Shown: positions 30,881 to 39,914 of the stretch, one piece after another
How positions within the stretch are numbered: position 1 is the first letter of the stretch
How the letters are laid out: every line of letters begins with the position of its first letter
Assembly (NCBI GenBank): GCA_002502785.1
Contig: DAQG01000009.1
Location: forward strand, 1 to 44,227
DNA from: Methanothrix harundinacea
Lineage (GTDB): Archaea > Halobacteriota > Methanosarcinia > Methanotrichales > Methanotrichaceae
Length of the DNA: 44,227 nucleotides
Reading direction: 5' to 3'
Translations under genes and position numbers: made by a program
Notes under the pieces: model-generated
What the model was told of the DNA's origin: nothing
The model's database searches: none
The model's input: only the letters and a program-made list of their open reading frames with translations

Positions 30881-31924
30881 CCTCGCTCTGGCGTACGCCG
30901 CCTCTGCCTCGGAATCGCGACCGAGAGCCTCCAGGGCTTCGCCCATCCACTGATACCTCCAGACGTTCGATGACTCGGCGTTCGTCTCGATCTCGTCCTC
31001 GAAGGCCCCAACCGCCCGCTCGTAGGATGCAGCCGCCTCCTCATACCTGCCCGTCCCCTCCAAGGCGTCGGCTTCGTACTTCCAGAACTTCGCTATCTCT
31101 GGATACGCGGAGGTCTCAAGCTCGAAGGCCTCTGCTGCTCGCTCATAAGCCTCAAAAGCCTCATCATCTCTCCCCAGAGACTCCAGAGCCTCCGCCTTCC
31201 AGAGCCAGGGCTCGCCCATCATGCCCATCAGGGTCGTGCTTGTGGTCTCAGCGGTCTCGTTGTAGGCGTTGAGGGCTCTATCGCAGGCATCGACGGCCTC
31301 CTCGTACCTCCCGAGCTTGTTTAAGACACGGCCTCTGTTGGACGAGGCGGCGTAGGTGGCCAGGGGGTCGCCAGAACCAAGCTCTATCGCCCTATCGTAG
31401 GCCACGAGAGATTCATTCCAGAGGCCCTGCTCGGCGAAGACGTTCCCCTTGCTCCGCCAGGCGCTGCTCAGCCAGAACCTCTCCTCGGGGTCCCCCGGAA
31501 CCTCGACCGTGAGCTCGTCGAAGATCGCCAGGGCCTCAGCCTGCCTTCCCATGATTATAAGGAGGCTTGCCTTCCCCACCTTCGCCCTGGTGTCCTGGGG
31601 ATCGAGATCGATGGCCTGGTCGTAGGCGGCGATCGCCTCATCGTACTCACCTTGATCCCGGAGAATGAGGGCCTTGTACCGCCAGGCCTCGCCGTTCTGG
31701 GGATCGAGCTCGATTGCCTTATTGAAAGCCTCAACCGATTCTTCAAGAGAGCCGCTATAAAGAAGCTCTTCGCCCTTTTCAATCCAGTCCTCTGCCGTCT
31801 TCTCCTGCGCAAAAGTGCAGCCGCAAAGCGCTGCCAAAGCGATCAGAGCAAGGGCGGACCTCATGGCAGCTTCTGACGCCAGCAGGCCGCCCAGAATCGC
31901 CAACGATCCGGTTTTTCCTTTCAC
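30860..31924 (-). CDS. Secreted TPR protein A
   Basis: 354 aa from GTG 31924. The exported N-terminus is KGKTGSLAILGG..MRSALALIALAALCGCTFAQEKTAEDW; the hydrophobic core is LALIALAALCGCTFAQ. About seven TPRs follow, e.g. EESVEAFNKAIELDPQNGEAW and EYDEAIAAYDQAIDLDP, ending ARELGYRG. The GTG is placed by alignment with its paralogues: a conserved GGAGTGG-like GGTGGGGGTTGAT precedes it, and the codon sits one base after the stop of the upstream paralogue B, implying coupling. The hydrophobic-then-Cys segment (LCGC) could be a lipobox; otherwise cleavage after TFA is likely. An extracellular scaffold role is inference. Confidence 0.85.
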   Translation of the reverse strand: MKGKTGSLAILGGLLASEAAMRSALALIALAALCGCTFAQEKTAEDWIEKGEELLYSGSLEESVEAFNKAIELDPQNGEAWRYKALILRDQGEYDEAIAAYDQAIDLDPQDTRAKVGKASLLIIMGRQAEALAIFDELTVEVPGDPEERFWLSSAWRSKGNVFAEQGLWNESLVAYDRAIELGSGDPLATYAASSNRGRVLNKLGRYEEAVDACDRALNAYNETAETTSTTLMGMMGEPWLWKAEALESLGRDDEAFEAYERAAEAFELETSAYPEIAKFWKYEADALEGTGRYEEAAASYERAVGAFEDEIETNAESSNVWRYQWMGEALEALGRDSEAEAAYARARELGYRG

Positions 31925-31925
31925 A

Positions 31926-33182
31926 TCAACCCCCACCTATTTTTTGTTCTTCTGCGTTCTGTGAGGTCGCTTCTGCGTCAGACCTAAGATGCTCAAAAAT
32001 GGTGAGCGAGGTGGCGATCGAGCCGTCCAGCTTAGTCCTGTAATCCAGGGAGGAAACCTTCTCTCCGGTGTCGTTTCTCAGGGTGGCGTTTCCCGCCGTA
32101 TCGTTCAGCTCTAGATCGCATTCCAAGAACAGATCCGTCTCGTTCCCCGGGCCACTTTCCAGGTGAATTCTGACAGTTTTTTCAGAGAGAAGATAATACT
32201 GTGGCAGCATAACTGTAGAGCCCTGGATCTCAAAGCTCCAGTTATGGAGGTTGACGGTCTCCTTCATGCCGTTGGTGACTTCGATGAACTCGTCGTCTTT
32301 GGGGTTGATTCCGGTCATGGTCAAGGTCGCAGGAGGTCTATTAAGAGCTGTCATATCGGGCAGTCCGAATATGTACATATCCCAGTTGAGGCTTGATCCT
32401 GTGGAGTTGCCGCCATGCCTGCCCGAATCAACTGCGACACCTTTGAGCTGCAAAGCTGCTACGAAGTCGGAGTTTATCTGCTGGATTTCGTCGAACGACC
32501 CTGAGGAAATATTGTACATTCCGATGGAAACCCTGTGGATTTGGCCGTCTATAATCCATGCCTTTGTGAAGATAGTAGCGTTCTCACTCTGCCAATGGAA
32601 CTCTAACTGTGACATGGATTGGCTGGCGGGAACCAAAGCCATGGCTCTGCTGTACGCCTCTGCAGATTGGTTGTATCCGCCAAAAGCCGCCAGAATGTCA
32701 GCCTCCCTTATCCAGGCGGCCATCGCGTGGGACGAGTTCAGCTTTGCCACCCGGCCGTAGGCCTCCAGGGCCTCTTCGCTCACCCCCAAAAGATCCATAC
32801 CCTCCGCCCTCAGCCACAAGGCTTTGGGGTCTTTTGGGTCCTCCTGGAGCATCTGGTCGAGTAACTCTATGGCCTTCTGAAGCGATTGGTTAGCTTCAAC
32901 TCCACGGCCCATGCTCACCAGGGCCATTCCTCTGTAGTGCCAAGCAGAGGCGTTCTGTGAATCTATCTTCAGAACCTCGTCATAGGCCTCTAAAACCTCT
33001 TGGTAAGAGCCGTTCTCGTACATCTCCTGGCCCTTTTTGTACCAGTCCTCGGAGGTCATCTCTTGAGCTGTGACAGATGTGCTGAGCAAAGCCAGAATCC
33101 CGAGAATTATGGCAAGCCAGGTCACCACGCCCAACTTCGATGGACCGTTAAGGGCTGCTGCTGATCCGGTTTTTTCTTTCAC
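31926..33182 (-). CDS. Secreted TPR protein B with lamin-tail-like domain
   Basis: 418 aa from GTG 33182 (in-frame starts exist up to 33212). Order: exported N-terminus (VVTWLAIILGILALLSTSVTAQ), three to four TPRs (residues about 41-185, EVLEAYDEVLKIDSQNASAW), a middle domain of unknown type (about 195-270), and a lamin-tail-like beta domain (about 285-385: DEFIEVTNGMKETVNLHNWSFEI, then LELNDTAGNATLRNDTGE). The lamin-tail segment is close to the two in paralogue F. Lamin-tail domains on secreted prokaryotic proteins are usually linked to envelope or substrate attachment; that role is inferred here. Confidence 0.83.
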   Translation of the reverse strand: MKEKTGSAAALNGPSKLGVVTWLAIILGILALLSTSVTAQEMTSEDWYKKGQEMYENGSYQEVLEAYDEVLKIDSQNASAWHYRGMALVSMGRGVEANQSLQKAIELLDQMLQEDPKDPKALWLRAEGMDLLGVSEEALEAYGRVAKLNSSHAMAAWIREADILAAFGGYNQSAEAYSRAMALVPASQSMSQLEFHWQSENATIFTKAWIIDGQIHRVSIGMYNISSGSFDEIQQINSDFVAALQLKGVAVDSGRHGGNSTGSSLNWDMYIFGLPDMTALNRPPATLTMTGINPKDDEFIEVTNGMKETVNLHNWSFEIQGSTVMLPQYYLLSEKTVRIHLESGPGNETDLFLECDLELNDTAGNATLRNDTGEKVSSLDYRTKLDGSIATSLTIFEHLRSDAEATSQNAEEQKIGGG

Positions 33183-33233
33183 ATCAAACCACTCCTCTTT
33201 TTCGTCCTTCAAAAATTATCATAAAATGTGATG

Positions 33234-33261
33234 AGCTGGGATCACATCTCGTATCCCAGCT
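33234..33261 (-). terminator. Stop-spanning hairpin after TPR protein C
   Basis: On the minus strand AGCTGGGAT (33261-33253), the Leu-Gly codons at the end of protein C, pairs perfectly with ATCCCAGCT (33242-33234). The TGA stop falls at the loop/stem junction. An ATTTTATGATAATTTTTG stretch follows downstream, as in an intrinsic terminator. Termination is inference. Confidence 0.55.
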
Positions 33262-34708
33262 TATCGGCCACCAGAAGCGACATGGAGGCGTTGTAAACCT
33301 GGCCTAGCGCCCTCTGGGCCTCTCCCCTTCCATGCCAGACAGTGCTCCAGTGAGGGCTCAGCGCAATGGCCCTGTTGTAGGCCCCCAGAGCCTCCTCGTT
33401 TCTGCCCAGTGCCAGTAGAGCATCGCCTCTTCCGATCCAGGCGTTGGTATCGACCATGTGAGGCTCGACGCCTGGAGAGGATTCGAGAATCTGATCGTAG
33501 ACCTCTAAGGACTCGTTGTACTTGCCGAGCTCGTAGAGAACTCTGCCTTTCATCTGCAACAGGTCGATGTTGCCGGGATCTTCCAAAATGGCCTTTTCGT
33601 AAAGCGCAAGCGACCTTGTGAAGGCCTCCGGCGCATCCTCTTGCTTTCCAGCCTTGTTCAGGGCCGTTCCCTTGGAAAGCCAGGCCTCAGCCAGCGTTTC
33701 CGAGTCGTTCTCCGGGATCAGCGCGATGGCCTCGTCGTAGGCCTCCAGGGCCTCGTCGTACCTCTCCATCTCGACGAGGAGGCTCGCCTTCCACTGCCAG
33801 CTGCTGACTTCATCGGGGTTCTGCCTGATCGCCTCATCGAAGGCCGCCAGCGCGTCTTCCTTCCTCCCCAGCTCCGTCAGAACGAAGGCCTTGAAGTGCC
33901 ACCACACCCCATTCTTGGGGTTCAGCTCCAGGGATCTGTCGATCGCCACCAGAGCGTCTTCCCATCTTTCCGCAGCTGCAAGATCTTCGCTCTTGGCAGC
34001 GTAGGCCAGCGCCAGCTCCGCGGTGTCGTTTGCGGGTATCAGGCTGATGGCCTTATCATAGGCCTCCACGGACTCGTTCATGTCACCTATGGCGCTTATG
34101 ACCTCGGCCTTTCTCCACCAAACGTTGTAGTCGAGGGGTTTCAGCTCCGTAACCTTGTCATAGGCCTCTGAAGCCTCCTCCCACCGGCCAAGGTTCAAAA
34201 GAATGTTGGCCCTGCCCATCCAGGCTTCAGCGTCCTTCGGGTCCGCCTCGATCCTATGGTCGTAGGCGTCCAGGGCCTTTCCGTACGCCTCTTCGGCCTC
34301 CTCCGGTCTATTCATACGTCTCAGAACTAGGGCCTTGTTCTGCCAGGCGTCGGCATCGCCAGGATCTTCTTCGAGATCCTCATCCAGAAGGACGAGGGCC
34401 TTTTCGTAGGTCTCGGCGGACTCGTTGACCTTTCCCACAACCATGAGTTCGTAAGCCTTTCGTATGAGAATCGATTCATTTTCAGGATCGATATTCAGGG
34501 CTTCATCGTAAGCTGAAATAGCCACCTCGATGGAACCGTTTTGGTACAGCTCCTGAGCCTTGTTCATCCAGTAGTCGACGGTCTCTTCCTGCGCCAAAGT
34601 ACAGCTGCAGAATGCCACCAAAACGATTAGAGCAATGGCGGACCTGACGCTCGTTCTCATCTTTGGCAGCCCACCGAGGGCCGCCAACGATCCAGTATAT
34701 CCTCTCAC
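33242..34708 (-). CDS. Secreted TPR protein C
   Basis: 488 aa from GTG 34708. N-terminus RGYTGSLAALGGLPKMRTSVRSAIALIVLVAFCSCTLAQEETVDYW, then about eleven TPRs filling the rest (e.g. EVAISAYDEALNIDPENES, RPEEAEEAYGKALDAYDHRIEADPKDAEAW), ending SLLVADKLGYEM. It is the longest purely TPR member. The leader GGAGTGGGTTGGA lies upstream of the GTG. The N-terminus is near-identical to that of protein D, pointing to recent duplication. Presumed extracellular or cell-surface after signal cleavage. Confidence 0.86.
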   Translation of the reverse strand: MRGYTGSLAALGGLPKMRTSVRSAIALIVLVAFCSCTLAQEETVDYWMNKAQELYQNGSIEVAISAYDEALNIDPENESILIRKAYELMVVGKVNESAETYEKALVLLDEDLEEDPGDADAWQNKALVLRRMNRPEEAEEAYGKALDAYDHRIEADPKDAEAWMGRANILLNLGRWEEASEAYDKVTELKPLDYNVWWRKAEVISAIGDMNESVEAYDKAISLIPANDTAELALAYAAKSEDLAAAERWEDALVAIDRSLELNPKNGVWWHFKAFVLTELGRKEDALAAFDEAIRQNPDEVSSWQWKASLLVEMERYDEALEAYDEAIALIPENDSETLAEAWLSKGTALNKAGKQEDAPEAFTRSLALYEKAILEDPGNIDLLQMKGRVLYELGKYNESLEVYDQILESSPGVEPHMVDTNAWIGRGDALLALGRNEEALGAYNRAIALSPHWSTVWHGRGEAQRALGQVYNASMSLLVADKLGYEM

Positions 34709-34747
34709 TCCAACCCACTCCCCATTTTATCACACAGAACTGATGGT

Positions 34748-34774
34748 AAAAAATTTGTGGGACTAATCAGCCCC
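34748..34774 (-). terminator. Hairpin plus T-run after TPR protein D
   Basis: On the minus strand GGGGCT-GATT-AGTCCC (34774-34759, one G-U pair) is followed by ACAAATTTTTT (to 34748). The protein D stop TGA lies in the loop. This has the form of an intrinsic terminator and would separate D from C. Termination activity is inference. Confidence 0.55.
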
Positions 34775-35546
34775 CTCGTTCCAGCTCCTCGGCCCGATCG
34801 AAGGCCTCCTCCGCCTCGGCCTGACGCCCCAGCTCGTCGAGAGCGTAGCCCTTGTTCGACCAGGCCGACGCGCTGTTCGGGTTCAGCTCAATGACCATCT
34901 CAGATGCCTGAAGGGCCTCATCGTATCTCTGTAGCACTGCCAGTAGAACCGCCTTCGTGAGCCAGGCGGCCTCGATCCTCTGCGTGTAATTTAGCTCGAT
35001 GACCTTGTCGTAAGCTATCAGGGCCGCCTCTGCATCATGCATGTTGGCGTAATTCTCGCCCTTCAAAAACCACGCTTCACCGTTGTATGGATCTTTCTCG
35101 ATGGTCTTGTTGAGAACCTCAATCGCTTTGGAGTAGGCCTGAAAGGCCTCCTCCTGCCGATTAAGGCAGCTCAAAGCCGCCCCCTTCCCCTGCCAGGCCA
35201 GCGGGTCATTGGGATTCTCCTCCAGGATCTCGGTTGTGATCACTAGGGCTTCGTTGTACAGATCCAAGGCCCAGAACTCTAGGGCATGACCTTTGTTGAT
35301 CAGCGCACTGTCATTTCTCGGGTCTATCTCCAGAACCTTATCGTAAGCCTGGATGGCCTCTTCGTAAGATCCATTGGCGCTCAGACCGTAGGCGATATTT
35401 AGCCAGTCGTCTGCCGTCTTCTCCTGCGCCAAAGTGCCACCGCTACAGAGCGCCACCAAAGCTATCAGAGAGATAGCGGACCTGACGCTCGTTCTCATAT
35501 TCGGTAGCCTGCCAAGGGACGCCGCGGATTCGGTCTTTCCTCTCAC
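34767..35546 (-). CDS. Secreted TPR protein D
   Basis: 259 aa from GTG 35546 by analogy with paralogues; the frame is open further upstream to 35618. N-terminus RGKTESAASLGRLPNMRTSVRSAISLIALVALCSGGTLAQEKTADDW, then about six TPRs (EEAIQAYDKVLEIDPRNDSALINKG, EEAFQAYSKAIEVLNKTIEKDP), ending FDRAEELERGG rather than the usual ELGY. The upstream leader reads GTGGAGTGGGTTGAT. The nucleotide and protein match to C over the first 35 residues is strong. Exported scaffold by inference. Confidence 0.84.
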   Translation of the reverse strand: MRGKTESAASLGRLPNMRTSVRSAISLIALVALCSGGTLAQEKTADDWLNIAYGLSANGSYEEAIQAYDKVLEIDPRNDSALINKGHALEFWALDLYNEALVITTEILEENPNDPLAWQGKGAALSCLNRQEEAFQAYSKAIEVLNKTIEKDPYNGEAWFLKGENYANMHDAEAALIAYDKVIELNYTQRIEAAWLTKAVLLAVLQRYDEALQASEMVIELNPNSASAWSNKGYALDELGRQAEAEEAFDRAEELERGG

Positions 35547-35621
35547 ATCAACCCACTCCACTTTTTTGTCATTCAAAGATGACCATAAAATTGACTTCGT
35601 TCCTCGGTCGTTCGGCACTTA

Positions 35622-36290
35622 TCAGATGCATGGAAGCCAATCGACGCTGACGGTCCCGCAAGTGTCGTTGCCCCAGAGCTGGATGAACTTCTCAATGGAG
35701 AAGACTCCCGTCAGGTCCTCGACGGACCTTCCGTACTCGTCGTGGCGCCCCTTCTCGTTCGCCTTCGGATCCCTGGAGAGCCAGCCGATGTGGGCGACCC
35801 CGATGACGTTGGAGTTGAAGTTCGCCACCAGGGTGCCCGTGCACATTCCACAAGCAAGGTCATCTGTGACGTCAGAGCTGCCAGTCCTGGTTCTCACATC
35901 GGTATTCTTCTGCAGATGCTCCGCCTGAGTGTACTGCTCGGTGACCACCGCCCCCGCATCATAGTTGGAGACGCAGAGTCGATCCTGCCACTTCCGGTCG
36001 TAGGTTCCGGTCTGGTAGCTTATCGGGAAGTACTCGAACTCCACCTCCTGGGTGTAGTTTATGATGCCCCTGCAGCCGTCGAGCTCAAACTCCGTCCGCT
36101 CGAAGAATCTGCCGCTCCCGGAGACCGTCCGGACCACTTTCTGCCCGCTGTCGCCTTCGGCGGTCCCAGCCGCCAGCTCGTGGTTCCTGTAGCCCACCCC
36201 CTCGATCTTGGATCGCTCGTAAATGTAGGCGCCAGCCGTACTCATCAGGAACATGCCGATTATCGTCAGGACGATCAGCTCTCGTTTCAC
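35622..36290 (-). CDS. Secreted non-TPR protein inside TPR array
   Basis: 222 aa from GTG 36290, with GGAGG 7 nt upstream. A signal peptide or anchor (LIVLTIIGMFLMSTAGAYIY) is followed by a beta-rich domain with about six cysteines (DGCRGIIN, DRLCVSN, LACGMCTGT, NDTCGTV, DWLPCI), probably disulfide-bonded outside the cell. No TPR, no shared leader and no domain recognised. Its place between paralogues D and F, in the same direction, suggests a partner of the TPR proteins or a passenger of the duplications. Confidence 0.75.
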   Translation of the reverse strand: MKRELIVLTIIGMFLMSTAGAYIYERSKIEGVGYRNHELAAGTAEGDSGQKVVRTVSGSGRFFERTEFELDGCRGIINYTQEVEFEYFPISYQTGTYDRKWQDRLCVSNYDAGAVVTEQYTQAEHLQKNTDVRTRTGSSDVTDDLACGMCTGTLVANFNSNVIGVAHIGWLSRDPKANEKGRHDEYGRSVEDLTGVFSIEKFIQLWGNDTCGTVSVDWLPCI

Positions 36291-36363
36291 TTATCCGCCT
36301 CCTTGCGAAGAGGTGGAGAGGTGGTAGCAAGACCGCACCCCCCCATCCAGCTCCACGAAATTT

Positions 36364-38454
36364 TCAGTTATGGCGACGAAGGTCAATACCCAAACTCCCG
36401 CTGCCCCTCGTCCCCACAACTCTGCCATCTGGGAGGTTTTCAAACCCCAGAAACGATACTTCCCTCCCGGCCTCGTCCCTCAGGGTGACGTTGGTGGCGG
36501 CATCGTTGAGGGCGATCTCGCTCTCCATGAAAAGATCGTTCCCGGCGTCCTCACCCGCGCCGAAGTGGACTCTGACCTTCGCCGCTGGCTCCAGGATGTA
36601 ATCGGGAAGGACGACTGATCTCGCCTCATCCTCGTCGACCACCAGGGTCCATCCTTCGAGGTTTTTGGCCTCATCGAGGTTGTTGGCGATCTCGACGAAC
36701 TCGTCCTCGCCAGTGGCCACAATCTCAGTGATGGCGATCATGCCTTCAAGAGGCGATGTGAACCCCAGCTCTTCAGCCCTGGTGAAGGCCTCTTCGGCCT
36801 CACCTTCACGGCCTAGATACCGAAGCAGATTGCCTTTCACATACCAAGCGTACCCATTCTGCGGATCAAGCTCGATCGCCTCCTCGAAGGCCACCAGGGC
36901 CTCCTCGTCCCTTCCCAGGTTCATGAGGATGAGACCTTTCAAACGCCAGGAGTCGGGATTTTCAGGGTCTATCTCGATGGCCTTGTCACAGGCTTCAAGT
37001 GACTCGTTGTACCTGCCCAGGTTTGGTCCAAGAATTTGAGCCTTGGAGAGCCAGGCCATCGCGTTCTGAGGATCGACATCGATAGCGTTATTCAGCGCAT
37101 CAAGAGCGTCTTCATAAGACTCGGTACTCTGCAACTGTTGTCCCTTCTCGACCCAGTGTTCCGAGGTCGCCTCTGGCGTCCAGTAGGCTGCGAACTTATC
37201 CAGCGTTCCAGCAGAATCTCTCAAAGTCAGATTTCCGGAGACGTCGTCCAGGGCGAGATAGCCGTTCAGATAGACGTCCGTCTCATTGCTCTCGCCCTCT
37301 CCGAGGTGGAATCTGATCCTATCGCCGGGATCGAGAGTGAAACCGGGAAGGACGACTGACTCTGCGCCGTCGATGGTCAGGATCAGGCCCTCAAAGGTCT
37401 CCGTCTCGTCTCCGTCGTTGGCCATCTCGATGAACTCGTCCTCCCCGACGGATACGACGTTTTTAAGGACCAATGACGATGATGGCTCCACCTCGAGCCC
37501 GAGCTCTCTCGCCTGCTCGAAGGCTGCGTCGGCCTCATCATTCCTGCCCAGGGCCTCCAGGGCCAGCCCCTTTTTGTACCAGGCCTCTGAGCGGTTCGGG
37601 TCCAGATCGGTGACCTCATCAAAAGATGTCACGGCAGCGTCATACCGTTCCATCGTGAGAAGGACCGAACCCTTGGAAAACCAGGCGTCTGCGTCTTCAG
37701 GATCGATTTGGAGGGCTTTATCGAGATAGATGAGAGCCTCATCGTACCTTCCAAGATGTGCCGAGAGGAGAACGCCACCGTTGATCCAGAAGTTCTTGTC
37801 TTCAGGGGCCAGATCGACCGCTCGCTCCAGGGCCTTCACAGTCTCGTTGTAGTCGCCCTCTTCGGCGAATAGGTGCGCTAGCTCAAACCAGACGAACGCT
37901 TTTTCTACATCTTCAGAGGCCGCCTCGACAGCATCGTCGTAGGCGTCCATCGACTCGTTCTGCCTTCCAAGTTTCCATAAAGCGTTCGCCTTTCCGACCA
38001 GAACCCACGGCTGCTCTGGATCTATCTCCAAGGAGGCGTCGTACGCCTCGATGGCCTCAACGTATCGGCCCATGATCGAAAGAACATTGCTTTTTCCGCT
38101 CCAGGCAGACGAATGTGACTGGTTCAGCTCGATCGCCCTCTCGAAAGACAGGAGCGACTCATTGTATCTGGCTGGCTCCTTATTGAAAAAGGCGAGCCTG
38201 CTCTGGGCGTAGCCTCTGCCAACCCAGGCCTCTTCATTATCGGGATCGAGATCTATGGCCCTATCGTAAGCCGCGAGGGCTTCTCCCGAGGAGCCGTTCA
38301 TCATCAGCTCCTGGCCGGTTGTGATCAAGTCCTCGGCAGTTTCTTCTGCCAATACAGAGGGGCATAAAGTGGCCAGCGCCACCAGAAGAAGGGGCAACAC
38401 AGCCCCGGTCCCCAAGATCGACGATCTATTCCCCACTCCGTTTTTTCCTTTCAA
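36364..38454 (-). CDS. Secreted protein F: TPR - lamin-tail - TPR - lamin-tail
   Basis: 696 aa from TTG 38454 (the position aligned with GTG or ATG of the paralogues; an in-frame start at 38469 is possible). Exported N-terminus KGKNGVGNRSSILGTGAVLPLLLVALATLCPSVLAEE. TPR block 1 covers about residues 35-320 and lamin-tail-like domain 1 about 330-425 (DEFIEMANDGDETETFEGLILTI). TPR block 2 covers about 435-585 and domain 2 about 590-685 (DEFVEIANNLDEAKNLEGWTLVV). The two halves look like an internal duplication or a fusion of two array genes. It is the largest member of the array. Confidence 0.85.
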   Translation of the reverse strand: MKGKNGVGNRSSILGTGAVLPLLLVALATLCPSVLAEETAEDLITTGQELMMNGSSGEALAAYDRAIDLDPDNEEAWVGRGYAQSRLAFFNKEPARYNESLLSFERAIELNQSHSSAWSGKSNVLSIMGRYVEAIEAYDASLEIDPEQPWVLVGKANALWKLGRQNESMDAYDDAVEAASEDVEKAFVWFELAHLFAEEGDYNETVKALERAVDLAPEDKNFWINGGVLLSAHLGRYDEALIYLDKALQIDPEDADAWFSKGSVLLTMERYDAAVTSFDEVTDLDPNRSEAWYKKGLALEALGRNDEADAAFEQARELGLEVEPSSSLVLKNVVSVGEDEFIEMANDGDETETFEGLILTIDGAESVVLPGFTLDPGDRIRFHLGEGESNETDVYLNGYLALDDVSGNLTLRDSAGTLDKFAAYWTPEATSEHWVEKGQQLQSTESYEDALDALNNAIDVDPQNAMAWLSKAQILGPNLGRYNESLEACDKAIEIDPENPDSWRLKGLILMNLGRDEEALVAFEEAIELDPQNGYAWYVKGNLLRYLGREGEAEEAFTRAEELGFTSPLEGMIAITEIVATGEDEFVEIANNLDEAKNLEGWTLVVDEDEARSVVLPDYILEPAAKVRVHFGAGEDAGNDLFMESEIALNDAATNVTLRDEAGREVSFLGFENLPDGRVVGTRGSGSLGIDLRRHN

Positions 38455-38509
38455 ATCAATCCACTCCACTTATTTCCATCCTCAAACATATGAGAAATTT
38501 TGCTATATA

Positions 38510-39871
38510 TCATATCTCGTAACCAAGCTCCCTGGCTTTAGAATAGGCCTCTTCAGCCTGGGCTCCAAGCCCCAACGCTTCCAGAACAGCTCCCCGGTTC
38601 TGCCAGAACTCCCCGTTGAGGGGATACGATTGTCTGGCCTGATCCGGCCTTTCGATGGCGAGATCGTAGGCTATAGAGGCGTTCTGATATGCCATGAGAG
38701 CCTCCTCCTCCTGTCCGATGGCCAGCAGGGCGTCGCCCCTGCCCTTCCAGGCATGGCCTCTTTCTACGTTTACGAACTCTGGATACATTTCCAGGGCCAT
38801 ATCATAAGCCTGGAGGGCCTCCTCATAGGACCCGAGCCCCATGCAGGCGTCTCCGATTCTCCTCCAGGCATCGTCTGCCAGCCGGGGCTCCGCCTCCACC
38901 GATCGATTGAAGGCCTCCAGGGCCTCCTCATAGTCGCCGAGCCGGAGGAGAGAGACGCCCTTGTCTAACCATGCCCTGCCCAGATAGTACTGGTCGAGAG
39001 ATTCGTCTGAGAAGTTGAGGTCGATCGTCTGCTGGTAGAGATCCCTTGCCCCTTCATACCGGCCCATGTCCATGAGGACGCTGCCCTTGTCGATGAGGAC
39101 TAAGGACAACATTGGCGGGCTCGTCGGAGCTATGTTGGTGAGGAGGCTGTCGTAGGCAGCAAGCGACCGGTTGTGCTCGCCCCTCCCCTGAAGGGCTTCG
39201 CCGAGGAGGATCCAGGCGTCGTAGTTTTTGGGGTCGATGGTCGTGGCGTTCTCTAAGGCCGCCAGGGCCTCATCATCGCGCCCCATCTGACGAAGGACGA
39301 AAAACTCTGATACCCAGGAATGCGAGAGCATCTCCGTATCGGAGGGTGCAGAGGTCGTTCTGGCTCGTCTGGAGGCCTCCAGGGCTTCGTCGTTCTTGCC
39401 CATCTGGGCTAGGACTGCGCTTTTCAGCTCCCACGCCCTGGTGTAGTTTCCGTCTATCTCCAGGGCCTTCTCCAGCGCCGCCAGGGACTCGTTGAGGTCC
39501 TGCAAGAGGAACCGGTTCAACCCCACCCCAAACCAGGCTTCCTGATCGTCGGGAGCGATCCTGGTGGCGTTCTGGTAGGCCAAAAGCGACTGGTTGTAAT
39601 CTCCCAGCGCACTTAGGACCTTGCCCTTACCCATCCACGCCTGGACATTGTCAGGAGAGCGGAGCAGGGATTGATCGTAGGCCGCCAGGGACTCCCGGTA
39701 GGAGCGGTTCTGGTATAGCTCTTGACCCATGCCGATCAAGTCTTCGGCCGTATCCCCTTCTGCCGTCGCCTGAAAGCCCAGTGCCAGCAGGCAAAAAAGG
39801 GCGGCCATCATCACCCTTCTGCCGATCTCCGGCCTGGCGAAAGCCGCGTCATCGACGTATCTTTTTATCAT
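38510..39871 (-). CDS. Secreted TPR protein G
   Basis: 453 aa from ATG 39871, which follows GAGGTGAACGA. Its N-terminus (IKRYVDDAAFARPEIGRRVMMAALFCLLALGFQATAEGDTAEDL) differs from the shared leader type, although the hydrophobic core and the TAEDL junction are similar. About ten TPRs follow (YRESLAAYDQSLLRSPDNVQAWMGKG, YEEALEAFNRSVEAEP), ending ARELGYEI like the others. It lies 43 nt after paralogue H. It is the only full-length array member without the KGKTGS-type start. Confidence 0.84.
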   Translation of the reverse strand: MIKRYVDDAAFARPEIGRRVMMAALFCLLALGFQATAEGDTAEDLIGMGQELYQNRSYRESLAAYDQSLLRSPDNVQAWMGKGKVLSALGDYNQSLLAYQNATRIAPDDQEAWFGVGLNRFLLQDLNESLAALEKALEIDGNYTRAWELKSAVLAQMGKNDEALEASRRARTTSAPSDTEMLSHSWVSEFFVLRQMGRDDEALAALENATTIDPKNYDAWILLGEALQGRGEHNRSLAAYDSLLTNIAPTSPPMLSLVLIDKGSVLMDMGRYEGARDLYQQTIDLNFSDESLDQYYLGRAWLDKGVSLLRLGDYEEALEAFNRSVEAEPRLADDAWRRIGDACMGLGSYEEALQAYDMALEMYPEFVNVERGHAWKGRGDALLAIGQEEEALMAYQNASIAYDLAIERPDQARQSYPLNGEFWQNRGAVLEALGLGAQAEEAYSKARELGYEI

Positions 39872-39914
39872 TCGTTCACCTCAAAGGCGTCATAAAAATG
39901 GCATATTGGCTGGA

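Noticed and set aside
30733..31044. Minus-strand frame beyond the end of TPR protein A containing PKTGSDPFF
   Set aside because: Overlaps the coding end of gene A in another frame; the KTGS string may be a leader relic but the frame is not a gene.
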